Both the position numbers and the translations under genes were made by a program. This document shows positions 1-9,037 of a stretch of DNA of 64,000 nt, piece after piece. Source of the stretch: Streptomyces sp. ISL-43. Its GTDB lineage: Bacteria > Actinomycetota > Actinomycetes > Streptomycetales > Streptomycetaceae. Below the pieces are notes generated by a model. The model worked only from the letters and a program-made list of their open reading frames with translations. It was not told the DNA's origin and did not search any database. Numbering within the stretch: position 1 is the first letter of the stretch; every line of letters begins with the position of its first letter. The stretch spans positions 62,001 through 126,000 of the forward strand of contig NZ_JAGGOT010000012.1 in NCBI RefSeq assembly GCF_018614195.1, read 5' to 3'.

Positions 1-697
1 CCTGCTCGTGGTGGTCGCGCTGTGCATCGCGCTGATCCTCAAGACCTTCCTGGTGCAGGCGTTCTTCATCCCGTCGGGCTCCATGGAGCAGACGATCCAG
101 ATCGGCGACCGGGTCCTGGTGGACAAGCTGACCCCGTGGTTCGGCGCCAAGGTCGAGCGTGGCGAGGTCGTCGTGTTCAAGGACCCCGGGGACTGGCTCG
201 GCGGCGAGATCGCCCGCCCGGCACCGGATCCGGTGGGGGTCAAGCAGGTCAAGCAGACCCTCACCTTCATCGGCCTGCTGCCCTCGGCCGACGAACAGGA
301 CCTGATCAAGCGGGCCATCGGAGTCGGCGGGGACACCGTCAAGTGCTGCGACGCCCGGGGCCGGGTCAGCGTCAACGGATCGCCGCTGGACGAGCCGTAC
401 CTGAACCCGGGGAACGTGCCTTCGGAAATCCGCTTCGAGGTGCACGTGCCCGCCGGGCGGCTCTTCGTCATGGGCGACCACCGGGCGAACTCGGCCGATT
501 CCCGCTACCACCTCGACGAGCCCTTCCAGGGCACGATCGACGAGAAGGACGTGGTCGGCCAAGCCGTGGTGATCGCCTGGCCCTTCGGGCACTGGCACCG
601 GCTGGAACAGCCCGCCACCTTCCGCATGGTGCCCGACCAGGCGCGCGCCGGACGCCGCGCGCCCCGTCGGCGCCGACGGGGCGCGTCGTTCGCATAG
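1..697 (+). CDS. lepB: Type I signal peptidase, 5' end outside window
   Basis: Membrane-bound serine protease that removes signal peptides from exported preproteins on the outer face of the cytoplasmic membrane. The frame is open from base 2, so the start lies upstream; 231 residues are visible. A hydrophobic segment is followed by the catalytic Ser motif PSGSM, the conserved GDRVLVDKL block, the catalytic Lys motif KRAIGVGGDTV and the GDHR.NS.DSR box. Unlike the next two genes it has no C-terminal membrane helix and ends in an Arg-rich tail (APRRRRRG) that is encoded by a palindrome. It is the first visible member of a tandem signal-peptidase cluster like the sip cluster known from Streptomyces lividans. 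Which sip paralogue it is cannot be settled here. Confidence 0.95.
   Translation, partial: LLVVVALCIALILKTFLVQAFFIPSGSMEQTIQIGDRVLVDKLTPWFGAKVERGEVVVFKDPGDWLGGEIARPAPDPVGVKQVKQTLTFIGLLPSADEQDLIKRAIGVGGDTVKCCDARGRVSVNGSPLDEPYLNPGNVPSEIRFEVHVPAGRLFVMGDHRANSADSRYHLDEPFQGTIDEKDVVGQAVVIAWPFGHWHRLEQPATFRMVPDQARAGRRAPRRRRRGASFA
658..685 (+). terminator. 28-bp perfect palindrome inside the 3' end of the first signal peptidase gene
   Basis: Positions 658-671 are the exact reverse complement of 672-685 (arms CGCGCCCCGTCGGC and its complement). The RNA would fold into a very stable GC hairpin ending about 10 nt before the stop codon and followed by TCGTT. It probably acts as a terminator or 3'-end stabiliser, and at the same time encodes the Arg-rich tail of the protein. 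Confidence 0.55.
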
Positions 698-806
698 TGT
701 GTCCTCGGTCTCCCGCGCCTTTGGGAACTCCCGCTCGTTAGGGGAGGGGAGGGCCCGTGCCCGATCCGGCATGGGCGGATTTCCGATTTCCGACTGAGGA
801 GTGGAT

Positions 807-1742
807 GTGGGGGATGTGGCGGTAGGCGCACGGTCCGGACGCGATGAAGGTGAAGAGCGGCCGGACGACGCCGTCGAGCGCGATGCCGTCGAGCGCGATG
901 CGAAGGACGGCGACGCGAAGGCCGACGGCGCCGTCAAGCGCCCGCACCGCTCGTTCTGGAAGGAGCTGCCGCTCCTGGTCGGTATCGCCCTGCTGCTCGC
1001 TCTGCTGATCAAGACCTTCCTGGTGCAGGCGTTCTCGATCCCCTCCGACTCGATGCAGAACACCCTGCAGCGGGGCGACCGGGTGCTCGTGGACAAGCTG
1101 ACGCCGTGGTTCGGCTCCGAGCCCGATCGTGGGGAGGTCGTGGTCTTCCACGATCCCGCGAACTGGCTGAGCGGGGAGGCCGCCCCGGAGCCCAACATCG
1201 CGCAGAAGGTCCTCTTCTGGATCGGCCTGATGCCGTCCGCCGAGGAGAAGGACCTGATCAAGCGGACGATCGCGATCGGCGGTGACACGGTCGAATGCAA
1301 GAAGGGCGGACCGGTCGTCGTCAACGGCAAGGAGCTCGACGAGCCGTACATCTTCCCCGGCAACACCCCTTGCGACGACTTCCCCTTCGGCCCGCTCACG
1401 GTGCCCAAGGGCAAGATCTGGGTGATGGGCGACCACCGGCAGAACTCCCAGGACTCCCGCTGGCACCAGCAGGACGAGACCCACGGCTTCGTGCCCGTCG
1501 ACGAAGTCGTCGGGCGTGCCGTGGTCGTCGCGTGGCCGGTCACCCGCTGGTCCACGCTGCCGGTCCCGGAGACCTTCGACCAGCCGGGCATCGGCACCCA
1601 GGCCGCGGCCACCGCGCTCGGTCTCGGGGCCTCCGGACTGGCTCCGGTCGGGCTCGGCCCGGCCGCCCTCGGCTTCGCCGGAGCGGTTCCGGTCGTGCTG
1701 TGGCGCAGGCGGAGGCTGACTGCCGGGCGTACCGGCAGGTAG
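807..1742 (+). CDS. lepB: Type I signal peptidase
   Basis: Second of three tandem leader peptidases (about 311 aa). After a charged N-terminus of roughly 50 residues there is a membrane anchor (ELPLLVGIALLLALLIKTF), the catalytic Ser in IPSDSM, the catalytic Lys in LIKRTIAIGGDTV and the MGDHRQNSQDSR box. An Ala/Gly/Leu-rich C-terminal helix followed by WRRRR suggests a second membrane anchor. GTG codons at 801, 807 and 816 are all in frame. The only good Shine-Dalgarno (TGAGGA, 795-800) touches 801 but sits 6 nt before 807, so 807 is preferred. The gene follows the palindromic end of the previous one and runs straight into the third paralogue. Confidence 0.93.
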   Translation: MGDVAVGARSGRDEGEERPDDAVERDAVERDAKDGDAKADGAVKRPHRSFWKELPLLVGIALLLALLIKTFLVQAFSIPSDSMQNTLQRGDRVLVDKLTPWFGSEPDRGEVVVFHDPANWLSGEAAPEPNIAQKVLFWIGLMPSAEEKDLIKRTIAIGGDTVECKKGGPVVVNGKELDEPYIFPGNTPCDDFPFGPLTVPKGKIWVMGDHRQNSQDSRWHQQDETHGFVPVDEVVGRAVVVAWPVTRWSTLPVPETFDQPGIGTQAAATALGLGASGLAPVGLGPAALGFAGAVPVVLWRRRRLTAGRTGR

Positions 1743-1785
1743 GGTGCCGCCCAGGTCGACGATCTCCGAGGGTGGGGGCGCTCCA

Positions 1786-2562
1786 ATGGGCGGAAAACGA
1801 GCAATACGAGCAGGTGACGGCGATGGCCGCGGCGGCTTCGGCAACATGTTGTCGGGAATCGCCGTGGCCATCGGCTTTGTGCTCTTCCTTGGCGGGTTCG
1901 TGTGGGGAGCCGTCGTGTACCAGCCCTACACGGTGCCGACCGACTCGATGGTGCCGACGGTGAAGCCCGGGGACCGGGTGCTGGCACAGCGCATCGACGG
2001 GGGCGAGGTGCGCCGCGGGGACGTGGTCGTCTTCAAGGACGACCTGTGGAGCGATTCGCCGATGGTCAAGCGGGTCGTGGGCATCGGCGGGGACACCGTC
2101 AAGTGCTGCGGCGACGGCGGCCGGCTCACCGTGAACGGCAAGGAGTTGGACGAGCCGTACATCGAGGAGGAGAAGCTCGACGTGGCGGACGCGCCGGGCG
2201 GCTCCGCCTCGCGGACCCCGTTCGAGGTGACGGTGCCCGAGGGCAACCTCTTCCTGCTGGGCGACCGGCGCGGCGCCTCGCTGGACTCCCGGGCGCACCT
2301 GCAGGAGGCCGGGCAGGGGACGGTGGCACGGTCGGCGGTGAAGGGCCGGGTCGACGCCCTCGCGTGGCCCTCCATGTCGATGCTGGAGCGGCCGGGGACC
2401 TACGCCTCCCTGCCCGGCGGGATCTCCGGGGTGGGGCCGCTGCGCCTCCAGGTGGCGGCGGTGGTGGCCGGAGCGGCCCTGGTGCTGTTCGGAGCCGTGT
2501 ACGGGCCGGTCGTACGGGTTCTCACCCGCGGGCGGAGGAGGGAGCGGGCCGGTGTCCGCTGA
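1786..2562 (+). CDS. lepB: Type I signal peptidase, third paralogue
   Basis: 258-residue leader peptidase. The N-terminal anchor (IAVAIGFVLFLGGFVWGAVVY) precedes the Ser motif VPTDSM, then MVKRVVGIGGDTV with the catalytic Lys, the GDRRGASLDSR box and a hydrophobic C-terminal helix (LQVAAVVAGAALVLFGAVYG). The frame is open from 1744, but ATG 1786 follows a purine-rich GAGGGTGGGGG stretch and removes a low-complexity leader, so it is chosen. It overlaps the downstream Nudix gene by 11 bp. In S. lividans the signal peptidase that precedes a MutT-like gene is SipZ, which fits this position; the assignment rests on order only. Confidence 0.93.
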   Translation: MGGKRAIRAGDGDGRGGFGNMLSGIAVAIGFVLFLGGFVWGAVVYQPYTVPTDSMVPTVKPGDRVLAQRIDGGEVRRGDVVVFKDDLWSDSPMVKRVVGIGGDTVKCCGDGGRLTVNGKELDEPYIEEEKLDVADAPGGSASRTPFEVTVPEGNLFLLGDRRGASLDSRAHLQEAGQGTVARSAVKGRVDALAWPSMSMLERPGTYASLPGGISGVGPLRLQVAAVVAGAALVLFGAVYGPVVRVLTRGRRRERAGVR

Positions 2563-3073
2563 CGCGACGGGCGGGGCAGGCGCCGGCGCCGGCGTTCCGC
2601 GCAAGGTGTCGCGCGTGGTCCTGCTGGACCCCGAGGACCGGATCCTGCTGCTGCACGGCTTCGAGCCGTCGGACGCGGCGGACGACTGGTGGTTCACGCC
2701 CGGCGGCGGCCTGGAAGGGTCCGAGACCCGGGAGCAGGCCGCGCTGCGCGAACTCGCCGAGGAGACCGGGATCACCGAGGTGGAGCTGGGGCCGGTGCTG
2801 TGGCACCGCTACTGCTCGTTCCCCTTCGACGGGCGCCGCTGGGAACAGGACGAGTGGTACTTCCTGGCCCGGACCACCCAGACGGCGACCGAGATCGGCG
2901 GGCTCACCGAGCTGGAGCGGCGCAGTGTCTCCGGGGCCAGGTGGTGGACCTCCGAGGAACTTCTTGCGGCCCATGAGACGGTGTACCCGACCAGACTCGC
3001 AGAGCTGCTCCGCACGCTGCTCGACGACGGTCCTCCGGGTGCGCCCGTGAACCTGGCCCCTCAAATCGTTTAG
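2552..3073 (+). CDS. Nudix hydrolase
   Basis: 173-residue MutT/Nudix family pyrophosphohydrolase. The Nudix box is complete around residues 50-72 (GG..EG...REQAALRELAEETGI), carrying the REL.EE metal ligands; WWFTPGGG upstream and W.QDEWYFLAR downstream are typical of the family. Substrate cannot be read from the sequence. The GTG start at 2552 lies inside the end of the preceding signal peptidase gene, so the two are probably translationally coupled. The product is predicted to be soluble and cytoplasmic. Confidence 0.9.
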   Translation: MSADATGGAGAGAGVPRKVSRVVLLDPEDRILLLHGFEPSDAADDWWFTPGGGLEGSETREQAALRELAEETGITEVELGPVLWHRYCSFPFDGRRWEQDEWYFLARTTQTATEIGGLTELERRSVSGARWWTSEELLAAHETVYPTRLAELLRTLLDDGPPGAPVNLAPQIV

Positions 3074-3128
3074 GGGCGCACGGGCCTGGCGCACAATAGG
3101 GGGACGCACGGCTGAAGGGGAACATGCC

Positions 3129-3437
3129 ATGAGTGCCGAGGACCTCGAGAAGTACGAGACCGAGATGGAGCTGAAGCTCTATCGCGAGTACCGCGACGTC
3201 GTCGGGCTGTTCAAGTATGTGATCGAGACCGAACGTCGCTTCTACCTCACCAACGACTACGAGATGCAGGTGCACTCGGTCCAGGGGGAGGTCTTTTTCG
3301 AAGTCTCGATGGCCGACGCATGGGTCTGGGACATGTACAGGCCGGCTCGCTTCGTCAAGCAGGTGCGGGTGCTGACCTTCAAAGACGTGAACATCGAGGA
3401 GCTCAACAAGAGCGACCTCGAGCTTCCGGGCGCCTGA
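3129..3437 (+). CDS. DUF2469 domain protein
   Basis: 102-residue acidic cytoplasmic protein (MSAEDLEKYETEMELKLYRE...) of the DUF2469 family, which is conserved across actinobacteria and usually sits in this signal peptidase/yraN neighbourhood. There is no signal peptide or membrane segment. The sequence is rich in Glu, Tyr and aromatic residues (AWVWDMYRPARFVKQVRVLTFKDVNIEEL). The ATG follows GAAGGGGAAC about 10 nt upstream. Function is unknown, and the strong conservation I recall for the family is not something the window itself proves. Confidence 0.9.
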   Translation: MSAEDLEKYETEMELKLYREYRDVVGLFKYVIETERRFYLTNDYEMQVHSVQGEVFFEVSMADAWVWDMYRPARFVKQVRVLTFKDVNIEELNKSDLELPGA

Positions 3438-3555
3438 GGCGGCGCCGACGGTTCACCCCCAGGGGTGAGCGGGTTATCCACAACGCCCTCGTTGTCCACC
3501 AAGATCCACAAGGCGGGCGGGGTTGCGGGACCGTCGGCGGTGGAGGTGGTGCCGG

Positions 3556-3927
3556 ATGAACGCGAAGGGCGTGGCACAGCAGGCATTGGGGCGGTACGGC
3601 GAGGAGCTCGCGACGCGGCGGCTCACCGAGGCCGGGCTGACCGTGATCGCACGGAACTGGCGGTGCCGCAGCGGGGAGATCGACATCGTCGCCCGGGACG
3701 GGGACGCCCTCGTCGTGTGCGAGGTCAAGACACGGCGGGCGGGGGAGTTCGAGCATCCCATGGCCGCCCTCCGGCCCGGCAAGGCCGAGCGATTGCGCCG
3801 GCTCGCCGGGCGCTGGCTCGCCGACCACGGCGGACCGCCCCCGGGCGGCGTGCGCATCGACCTCGTCGGAGTCCTCCTGCCGCGGCGCGGTGCGCCCGTG
3901 GTGGAGCACATCAGGGGGGCGGCCTGA
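3556..3927 (+). CDS. YraN/UPF0102 family endonuclease-like protein
   Basis: 123-residue protein with the UPF0102 fold, related to Holliday junction resolvase and restriction-type nucleases. Visible family marks are [25 protein letters not shown], then [22 protein letters not shown], which carries the D...EVK nuclease-like triad. The frame is open upstream, but ATG 3556 preceded by GGAGGTGGTGCCGG gives the normal family length. Its stop overlaps the ATG of the ComM-like gene (TGATG). yraN, comM and dprA form a conserved Streptomyces block linked to DNA uptake and recombination functions elsewhere; the exact substrate is unknown. Confidence 0.88.
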   Translation: MNAKGVAQQALGRYGEELATRRLTEAGLTVIARNWRCRSGEIDIVARDGDALVVCEVKTRRAGEFEHPMAALRPGKAERLRRLAGRWLADHGGPPPGGVRIDLVGVLLPRRGAPVVEHIRGAA

Positions 3928-5549
3928 TGGGCTTCGCGCGTGCCTGCTCGGTCGCCCTGGTCGGCGTCGAGGGCGTAGTGGTGGAGGTCCAGGCCGACCT
4001 CGAACCGGGTATCGCGACCTTCGCGCTGGTGGGGCTGCCCGACAAGACCCTGATCGAGAGCCGGGACCGGGTCCGGGCGGCCGTGGTGAATTCCGGAGCC
4101 ACCTGGCCCCAGAAGAAGCTCACCGTGGGCCTCAGCCCGGCCTCCGTGCCGAAGTCGGGCGCCGGCTTCGATCTGGCGGTGGCCGCCGCGGTCCTGGGCG
4201 CTGCCGAGGTGGTCGACCCCGCGGTGATCGCCGATCTCGTCCTCATCGGGGAGCTGGGCCTGGACGGCCGGGTGCGCCCCGTCCGGGGGATCCTGCCTGC
4301 CGTGCTCGCCGCCGCCGAGGCCGGATACCGGCAGGTCGTGGTCCCGCAGCAGTGCGCGGCCGAGGCCATGCTCGTCCCCGACGTCTCCGTGCTGGGCGTA
4401 CGCAGCCTGCGGCAGCTGATCGCGGTGCTGACCGGTGGGGAGGTCCCCGAGGAGGACCCGCCGGATCCTCCGGGGAGGCCCGACCCGATGCTGGCCGGGC
4501 TGCTCGTCCCCGGCGCCGGACTCGGCACGGGGGTGGCCCGGGACCGGGACGGGCGGGACTTCCCCGACCTGGCCGACGTCGCCGGACAGCACGCCGCGCG
4601 CCGCGCGCTGGAAGTGGCCGCCGCCGGCGGACACCACCTCTTCCTGAGCGGGCCGCCGGGCGCGGGCAAGACGATGCTGGCCGAGCGGCTCCCCTGGATC
4701 CTGCCCCCGCTCACCCGACAGGACTCACTGGAGGTCACGGCCGTCCACTCGGTCGCGGGAATCCTGCCGCCGGGTGAACCGCTCGTCGCCCGGCCCCCGT
4801 ACTGCGCCCCGCACCACTCGGCGACCATGCAGTCCCTCGTCGGGGGCGGGGCCGGTGTGCCCAGGCCGGGGGCGGTGTCCCTGGCACACAAGGGGATCCT
4901 CTTCCTCGACGAGGCCGCGGAGTTCAGCACCAAGGCCCTGGACGCCCTCAGACAGCCCCTCGAGGCCGGGCACGTGGTCATCGCACGGGCCGCCGGCGTG
5001 GTACGCCTGCCGGCCAGGTTCCTGATGGTGCTCGCGGCCAATCCCTGCCCCTGCGGGCGGCACACCCTGCACGGGACCGGCTGCGAATGCCCGGTCTCGG
5101 TGATCCGGCGCTACCAGGCAAGGCTGTCGGGGCCGCTGCTCGACCGGGTGGACCTGCGGGTGGAGGTCGAGCCGGTCACCCGCTCCGATCTGCTGGGGCG
5201 CGGCGGCCGCGGCGAAGCCACGGCGGTGGTCGCCGACCGGGTGCGCGAAGCCCGTGACCGGGCGGTGGCCCGGCTGGCGGGCACCCCGTGGCGGATCAAC
5301 GCCGAGGTGCCCGGGCACGAACTGCGGACCCGCTGGCAGGCCGGCCCCGGGGCGCTGGCCCTGGCGGAGCGGGACCTGGAGCGCGGGCTGCTCACCGCGC
5401 GGGGGCTGGACCGGGTGCTCCGGGTCGCCTGGACGGTCGCGGACCTGCGGGGGCGTGAGCGCCCCGACGCGCTGGACGTGGCCGTCGCCCTGGAACTGCG
5501 TACCGGAATCGCCCGCGGCGCGGCGGCGGCCATGGGGTCCGGATCGTGA
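3927..5549 (+). CDS. comM: YifB/ComM-type Mg-chelatase-like AAA+ ATPase
   Basis: 540-residue AAA+ ATPase of the ComM/YifB family. An N-terminal Lon-protease-like domain (ATFALVGLPDKTLIESRDRVRAA through PKSGAGFDLAVAAAVLGA) leads into the AAA core with Walker A GPPGAGKT, Walker B GILFLDE, and the CPCG...C zinc-like insert typical of the family. In other bacteria ComM is a helicase that promotes branch migration during natural transformation. In Streptomyces its role is unproven. The start overlaps the yraN stop by one base, and the dprA GTG overlaps its own stop by 4 bp, so the three are likely one operon. Confidence 0.92.
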   Translation: MGFARACSVALVGVEGVVVEVQADLEPGIATFALVGLPDKTLIESRDRVRAAVVNSGATWPQKKLTVGLSPASVPKSGAGFDLAVAAAVLGAAEVVDPAVIADLVLIGELGLDGRVRPVRGILPAVLAAAEAGYRQVVVPQQCAAEAMLVPDVSVLGVRSLRQLIAVLTGGEVPEEDPPDPPGRPDPMLAGLLVPGAGLGTGVARDRDGRDFPDLADVAGQHAARRALEVAAAGGHHLFLSGPPGAGKTMLAERLPWILPPLTRQDSLEVTAVHSVAGILPPGEPLVARPPYCAPHHSATMQSLVGGGAGVPRPGAVSLAHKGILFLDEAAEFSTKALDALRQPLEAGHVVIARAAGVVRLPARFLMVLAANPCPCGRHTLHGTGCECPVSVIRRYQARLSGPLLDRVDLRVEVEPVTRSDLLGRGGRGEATAVVADRVREARDRAVARLAGTPWRINAEVPGHELRTRWQAGPGALALAERDLERGLLTARGLDRVLRVAWTVADLRGRERPDALDVAVALELRTGIARGAAAAMGSGS

Positions 5550-6778
5550 CCGGGCCGGAGCGGTCGGAGCGGCCGGAGCAGCCTGACGGGCGGCCGCCCG
5601 GAGAGGAGGCGGGCGCGCGGGGCGAGGTGCTCGCGCGGGCCGCGCTGACCCGGGTGCTGGAGCCCGGGGACGCGCACGGCGGGCGCTGGCTGCGCGAGTA
5701 CGGGGCCGTCGGGCTGATACGGCTGCTGACCGCGCCCGAACCGGCGCCCGGGGTGCCGGCCGGGGTCGGCGCCGAGCGGCTGGCCGGATACCGCAGGCGG
5801 GCCGCTCTGGCCGATCCCCGGCGGGATCTGGCGGCCGCCGCCGAGACTGGCGGCCGGTTCGTCTGTCCCGGGTCGGCGGAGTGGCCGACCCAGCTCGACG
5901 GGCTCGGCGACGCCCGGCCCCTCGGGCTGTGGGTGCGGGGCCGGCCGAGCCTGAGGACCTGGGCGCTGCGCTCGGTGGCCGTGGTCGGGGCGCGCGCGTG
6001 CACCCCGTACGGGGCGCACATGGCACAGTCCCTCGCCGCCGGACTCGCCGAGCGCGGCTGGGTGGTCGTATCGGGCGGCGCCTACGGGATCGACGGCGCG
6101 GCCCATCGCGGGGCCCTCGGCGCGGGCGGTGCCACTGCCGCCGTGCTGGCCTGCGGGGTGGACGTCCCCTATCCGCGCGGGCACGCCGGACTGCTCGGCC
6201 GGGTCGCCGCCCAAGGGCTGCTGCTCGGGGAGCTGCCGCCCGGCAGCCACCCCACGCCGAGCCGGTTCGTCCTGCGCAACCGCGTCATCGCCGCCCTGAC
6301 TCGGGGCACGGTCGTCGTGGAGGCCGCCCACCGCAGCGGGTCCCTCGTCACCGCCCGGCGGGCGCAGGCGCTCGGGAGGTGCACCATGGGCGTCCCCGGC
6401 CCGGCCACGAGCGGGCTGTTGGCCGGTGTGCACGAGCTGCTGCGCGGGGAGGCCTCTCTGGTCACGGACGCGGCGGAGGTCATCGAGCTGGTCGGAGCCA
6501 TCGGCGAGCTGGCCCCGGAGCGGCGCGGCCCGGTGATCGCCCGGGACCTGCTGGACCCCGGCACCGTCCGCGTGCTCGAAGCCCTCCCGGCCGGGAGGCT
6601 CGCCGATGTGGCGGCGGTAGCCCTCGCGGCGGGCACCGGCACCGATGAAGTCATCGGCAGACTGTACGAACTTCACTCTCTGGGGTTCGTCGAACGGCAG
6701 GGCGAGGGCTGGCAGTTGATCCCGCAAGGGCCGGCGGGAGGCATGCAAACCGCAGTCACCCGGCGAGGCGGTCGTTGA
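5546..6778 (+). CDS. dprA: DNA-processing protein DprA
   Basis: 410-residue DprA/Smf protein, which loads RecA onto incoming single-stranded DNA in transformable bacteria and binds ssDNA through a Rossmann-like domain. The family core is clear: VAVVGARACTPYGAHMAQSLAAGLAERG, VSGGAYGIDGAAHRGAL, the LACGVDVPYPRGHAGL block, and LRNRVIAALTRGTVVVEA. The C-terminal 70 residues resemble a winged-helix region. The GTG start overlaps the comM stop by 4 bp (GTGA). It is the last gene of the yraN-comM-dprA unit and is followed by a hairpin. Confidence 0.93.
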   Translation: MTGPERSERPEQPDGRPPGEEAGARGEVLARAALTRVLEPGDAHGGRWLREYGAVGLIRLLTAPEPAPGVPAGVGAERLAGYRRRAALADPRRDLAAAAETGGRFVCPGSAEWPTQLDGLGDARPLGLWVRGRPSLRTWALRSVAVVGARACTPYGAHMAQSLAAGLAERGWVVVSGGAYGIDGAAHRGALGAGGATAAVLACGVDVPYPRGHAGLLGRVAAQGLLLGELPPGSHPTPSRFVLRNRVIAALTRGTVVVEAAHRSGSLVTARRAQALGRCTMGVPGPATSGLLAGVHELLRGEASLVTDAAEVIELVGAIGELAPERRGPVIARDLLDPGTVRVLEALPAGRLADVAAVALAAGTGTDEVIGRLYELHSLGFVERQGEGWQLIPQGPAGGMQTAVTRRGGR

Positions 6779-6840
6779 CCTGGGGAGTTCCGGTGAAAGA
6801 GTGAAGCCGATGAGAGACGCGGTCTTCCCGGTGGCAGTCG

Positions 6841-6870
6841 CCGGGACCGTGCGCCAGGCGCCGGTCCCGG
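6841..6870 (+). terminator. Hairpin downstream of dprA
   Basis: CCGGGACC (6841-6848) pairs perfectly with GGTCCCGG (6863-6870), enclosing 14 nt that can themselves pair. It lies in the 209-bp dprA-whiG gap and is the most likely end of the upstream operon. The rest of the gap, 6871-6987, probably holds the whiG promoter, but no convincing -35/-10 pair was found. Confidence 0.5.
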
Positions 6871-6987
6871 GTCGCCCGCGCGAGTCGGGGCGCCTTTGCG
6901 GGCCCGCGCGATCCCGTACTCTTCGCGCACCGCGACACTTCCGTCACGCTACGCTCCCAAGGAATCCGGCTCCGGCAAAGGCGAAGC

Positions 6988-7824
6988 ATGCCCCAGCACA
7001 CCTCAGGGTCTGACCGCGCTGCGGTGCCCCCCGCTGCGCGCAGCAGCGAGCGGTCCACCGCGCCCTCGTCCCTGGAGGTGCTGTGGCGCTCGTACAAGGA
7101 CTCGGGTGACGAGCGGTTGCGGGAGCAGCTGATCCTGCACTACTCGCCCCTCGTGAAGTACGTGGCCGGACGGGTCAGCGTCGGCCTGCCGCCCAATGTG
7201 GAGCAGGCCGACTTCGTCTCCTCCGGAGTCTTCGGACTCATCGACGCCATCGAGAAGTTCGACATCGAGCGGTCCATCAAGTTCGAGACGTACGCGATCA
7301 CCCGGATCCGGGGCGCGATGATCGACGAGCTGCGGGCGCTGGACTGGATCCCCCGCTCGGTACGCCAGAAGGCGCGGGCCGTGGAGCGGGCCTACGCCAC
7401 GCTGGAGGCCCAGCTGCGGCGCACCCCGACCGAGGGTGAGGTCGCCGGTGAGATGGGCATCGGGTTGGAGGAACTCCACGCGGTCTTCAGCCAGTTGTCG
7501 CTGGCCAACGTGGTGGCCCTGGAAGAGCTGCTGCACGTCGGCGGAGAGGGCGGCGACCGCCTCTCGCTGATGGACACCCTGGAGGACACCGCCGCGGACA
7601 ACCCGGTGGAGGTCGCGGAGGACCGCGAGCTGCGTCGGCTGCTGGCGCGGGCCATCAACACACTGCCCGAGCGGGAGAAGACGGTGGTGACCCTCTACTA
7701 CTACGAGGGCCTCACGCTCGCCGAGATCGGCAACGTGCTCGGCGTGACCGAGAGCCGCGTCAGCCAGATCCACACCAAGTCGGTGCTGCAGCTGCGGGCG
7801 AAGCTGGCGGACGTCGGACGCTGA
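6988..7824 (+). CDS. whiG: RNA polymerase sigma factor WhiG
   Basis: 278-residue sigma-28/FliA-class sigma factor. In Streptomyces WhiG commits aerial hyphae to sporulation by transcribing genes such as whiH and whiI. All regions are present: sigma2 ([17 protein letters not shown]...[11 protein letters not shown]...[19 protein letters not shown]), the sigma3 region ([20 protein letters not shown]) and sigma4 ([36 protein letters not shown]). The match to WhiG as I know it is near full length, including the [13 protein letters not shown]-terminus. ATG 6988 follows AAAGGCGAAGC. Confidence 0.97.
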   Translation: MPQHTSGSDRAAVPPAARSSERSTAPSSLEVLWRSYKDSGDERLREQLILHYSPLVKYVAGRVSVGLPPNVEQADFVSSGVFGLIDAIEKFDIERSIKFETYAITRIRGAMIDELRALDWIPRSVRQKARAVERAYATLEAQLRRTPTEGEVAGEMGIGLEELHAVFSQLSLANVVALEELLHVGGEGGDRLSLMDTLEDTAADNPVEVAEDRELRRLLARAINTLPEREKTVVTLYYYEGLTLAEIGNVLGVTESRVSQIHTKSVLQLRAKLADVGR

Positions 7825-7925
7825 GCCGCGCGTTCGGGGCGGTGGGGCGTCGTGGGCGGGTCGAAGGCGGGTCGAGGGTGCGTCCGGCGCGCGACGGCCT
7901 TGTGGTACCTCCGTAGAGTGGACGC

Positions 7926-8507
7926 GTGCCCAGGATTCGAGCGGCCTCCGTGGCCGAGCACCGGTCGATGCAGCGCGGCGCCCTGTTGGACGCCGCGCGT
8001 TCCCTGCTGTCCGAAGGGGGGACGGAAGCGCTGACCTTCCCCGCCCTCGCCGAGAGGACCGGCCTCGCCCGGTCCTCCGTGTACGAGTACTTCCGCTCGC
8101 GCGCCGCTGTCGTCGAAGAGCTCTGCGCGGTGGACTTCCCCGTGTGGGCGGCCGAGATCGAGGCGGCGATGTCCGAGGCGCAGACGCCGGAGGCGAAGAT
8201 CGAGGCGTACGTCCGGAGCCAGCTGGGGCTGGTGGGGGACCGCCGGCACCGGGCCGTGGTGGCGATCTCGGCGAGTGAGCTGGACGCCGGGGCGCGGGAG
8301 AAGATCCGTGCCGCGCACGGGGGTCTCATCGCGATGATCGTGGAGGCGCTGGCCGCGCTGGGGCAGGCGGAGCCGCGGCTGGCGGCGATGTTGCTCCAGG
8401 GTGTCGTGGACGCGGCGGTGCGGCGGATCGAGGCGGCCTCGGGGGAGGAGCCGTCCGTCGTCACGGATGCGGCCGTGGCGATGGCTCTGCGAGGCGTCGG
8501 AGGATAG
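7926..8507 (+). CDS. TetR-family transcriptional regulator
   Basis: 193-residue TetR repressor. The N-terminal HTH spans about residues 15-60 (RGALLDAARSLLSEGGTEALTFPALAERTGLARSSVYEYFRS), and the remainder is an all-helical ligand-binding domain of unrecognised specificity. The GTG start lies about 100 bp after whiG. It converges on the M23-like gene, with a short GC hairpin at the junction. A target cannot be named from the sequence; neither neighbour is a typical TetR-controlled pump. Confidence 0.9.
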   Translation: MPRIRAASVAEHRSMQRGALLDAARSLLSEGGTEALTFPALAERTGLARSSVYEYFRSRAAVVEELCAVDFPVWAAEIEAAMSEAQTPEAKIEAYVRSQLGLVGDRRHRAVVAISASELDAGAREKIRAAHGGLIAMIVEALAALGQAEPRLAAMLLQGVVDAAVRRIEAASGEEPSVVTDAAVAMALRGVGG

Positions 8508-8528
8508 ACGCCGGCCCTGGGCCCCGGG

Positions 8529-8548
8529 GGCCGGCCTCAGCGCCGGCC
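8529..8548. terminator. Short hairpin between convergent TetR and M23 genes
   Basis: GGCCGGC (8529-8535) pairs with GCCGGCC (8542-8548) across a 6-nt loop. The M23 gene's stop codon lies in the loop, so the hairpin could serve both converging transcripts. It is flanked by further GGCC-rich sequence that allows alternative pairings. Confidence 0.4.
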
Positions 8549-9037
8549 GGGGTTCAGAGGGAGCAGGCGGGGCGTCGGGTGGGGGAGGAGGCTCAGGGGG
8601 TTGAGGTAGGTCTCGGCCCGCAGGAGGCCCCAGTGGAGGCAGGAGCGGGGGCAGTGGGTGCCGTCCGTGAGGAGGGCCACCACCTGGCCCGTCGTGACTT
8701 CGGCGCCCTCCGCGACCAGGGGGCGGACCGGTTCGTAGGTCGTGCGCAGGCCGTTCGGGAGGGTCAGGGAGAGGACTCCCCGCCCCGCGACCAGGCCGGC
8801 GTAGTGGACCCGGCCCGGGCCGACCGCGCGTAGCTCCGCGCCCACCGGGGCCGCCAGGTCCACGCCGCGGTGGCCCGCCGCGTACGGCGTCGGGGGCGGG
8901 TCCCACCACCGGAGCACGGTCAGGGGAGCGGGCAGGGGGCGGGCCCCCGGTGGTCCCGCGGTCCCGGGAGCGCCCGGCGGCGCCGGCGCGGCGGCCAAGG
9001 ACAAGGTGAGCAGCAGGGTGAGCAGGAGTGCGGTCAT
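8537..9037 (-). CDS. Secreted M23/LytM-like peptidase-domain protein
   Basis: 166-residue protein with an N-terminal signal peptide ([25 protein letters not shown]) and a LytM/M23 fold, probably acting on peptidoglycan or as a cell-wall-binding regulator outside the membrane. Visible M23 features are the H of [15 protein letters not shown] (HxxxD zinc motif) and HWGLL near the C-terminus in place of the usual HLHFE/HxH. The second zinc motif is therefore incomplete and activity is uncertain. The frame is open to 9268, but ATG 9037 gives a proper signal peptide. It is divergent from rpsB, the arrangement commonly seen next to Streptomyces rpsB. Confidence 0.85.
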   Translation of the reverse strand: MTALLLTLLLTLSLAAAPAPPGAPGTAGPPGARPLPAPLTVLRWWDPPPTPYAAGHRGVDLAAPVGAELRAVGPGRVHYAGLVAGRGVLSLTLPNGLRTTYEPVRPLVAEGAEVTTGQVVALLTDGTHCPRSCLHWGLLRAETYLNPLSLLPHPTPRLLPLNPGRR

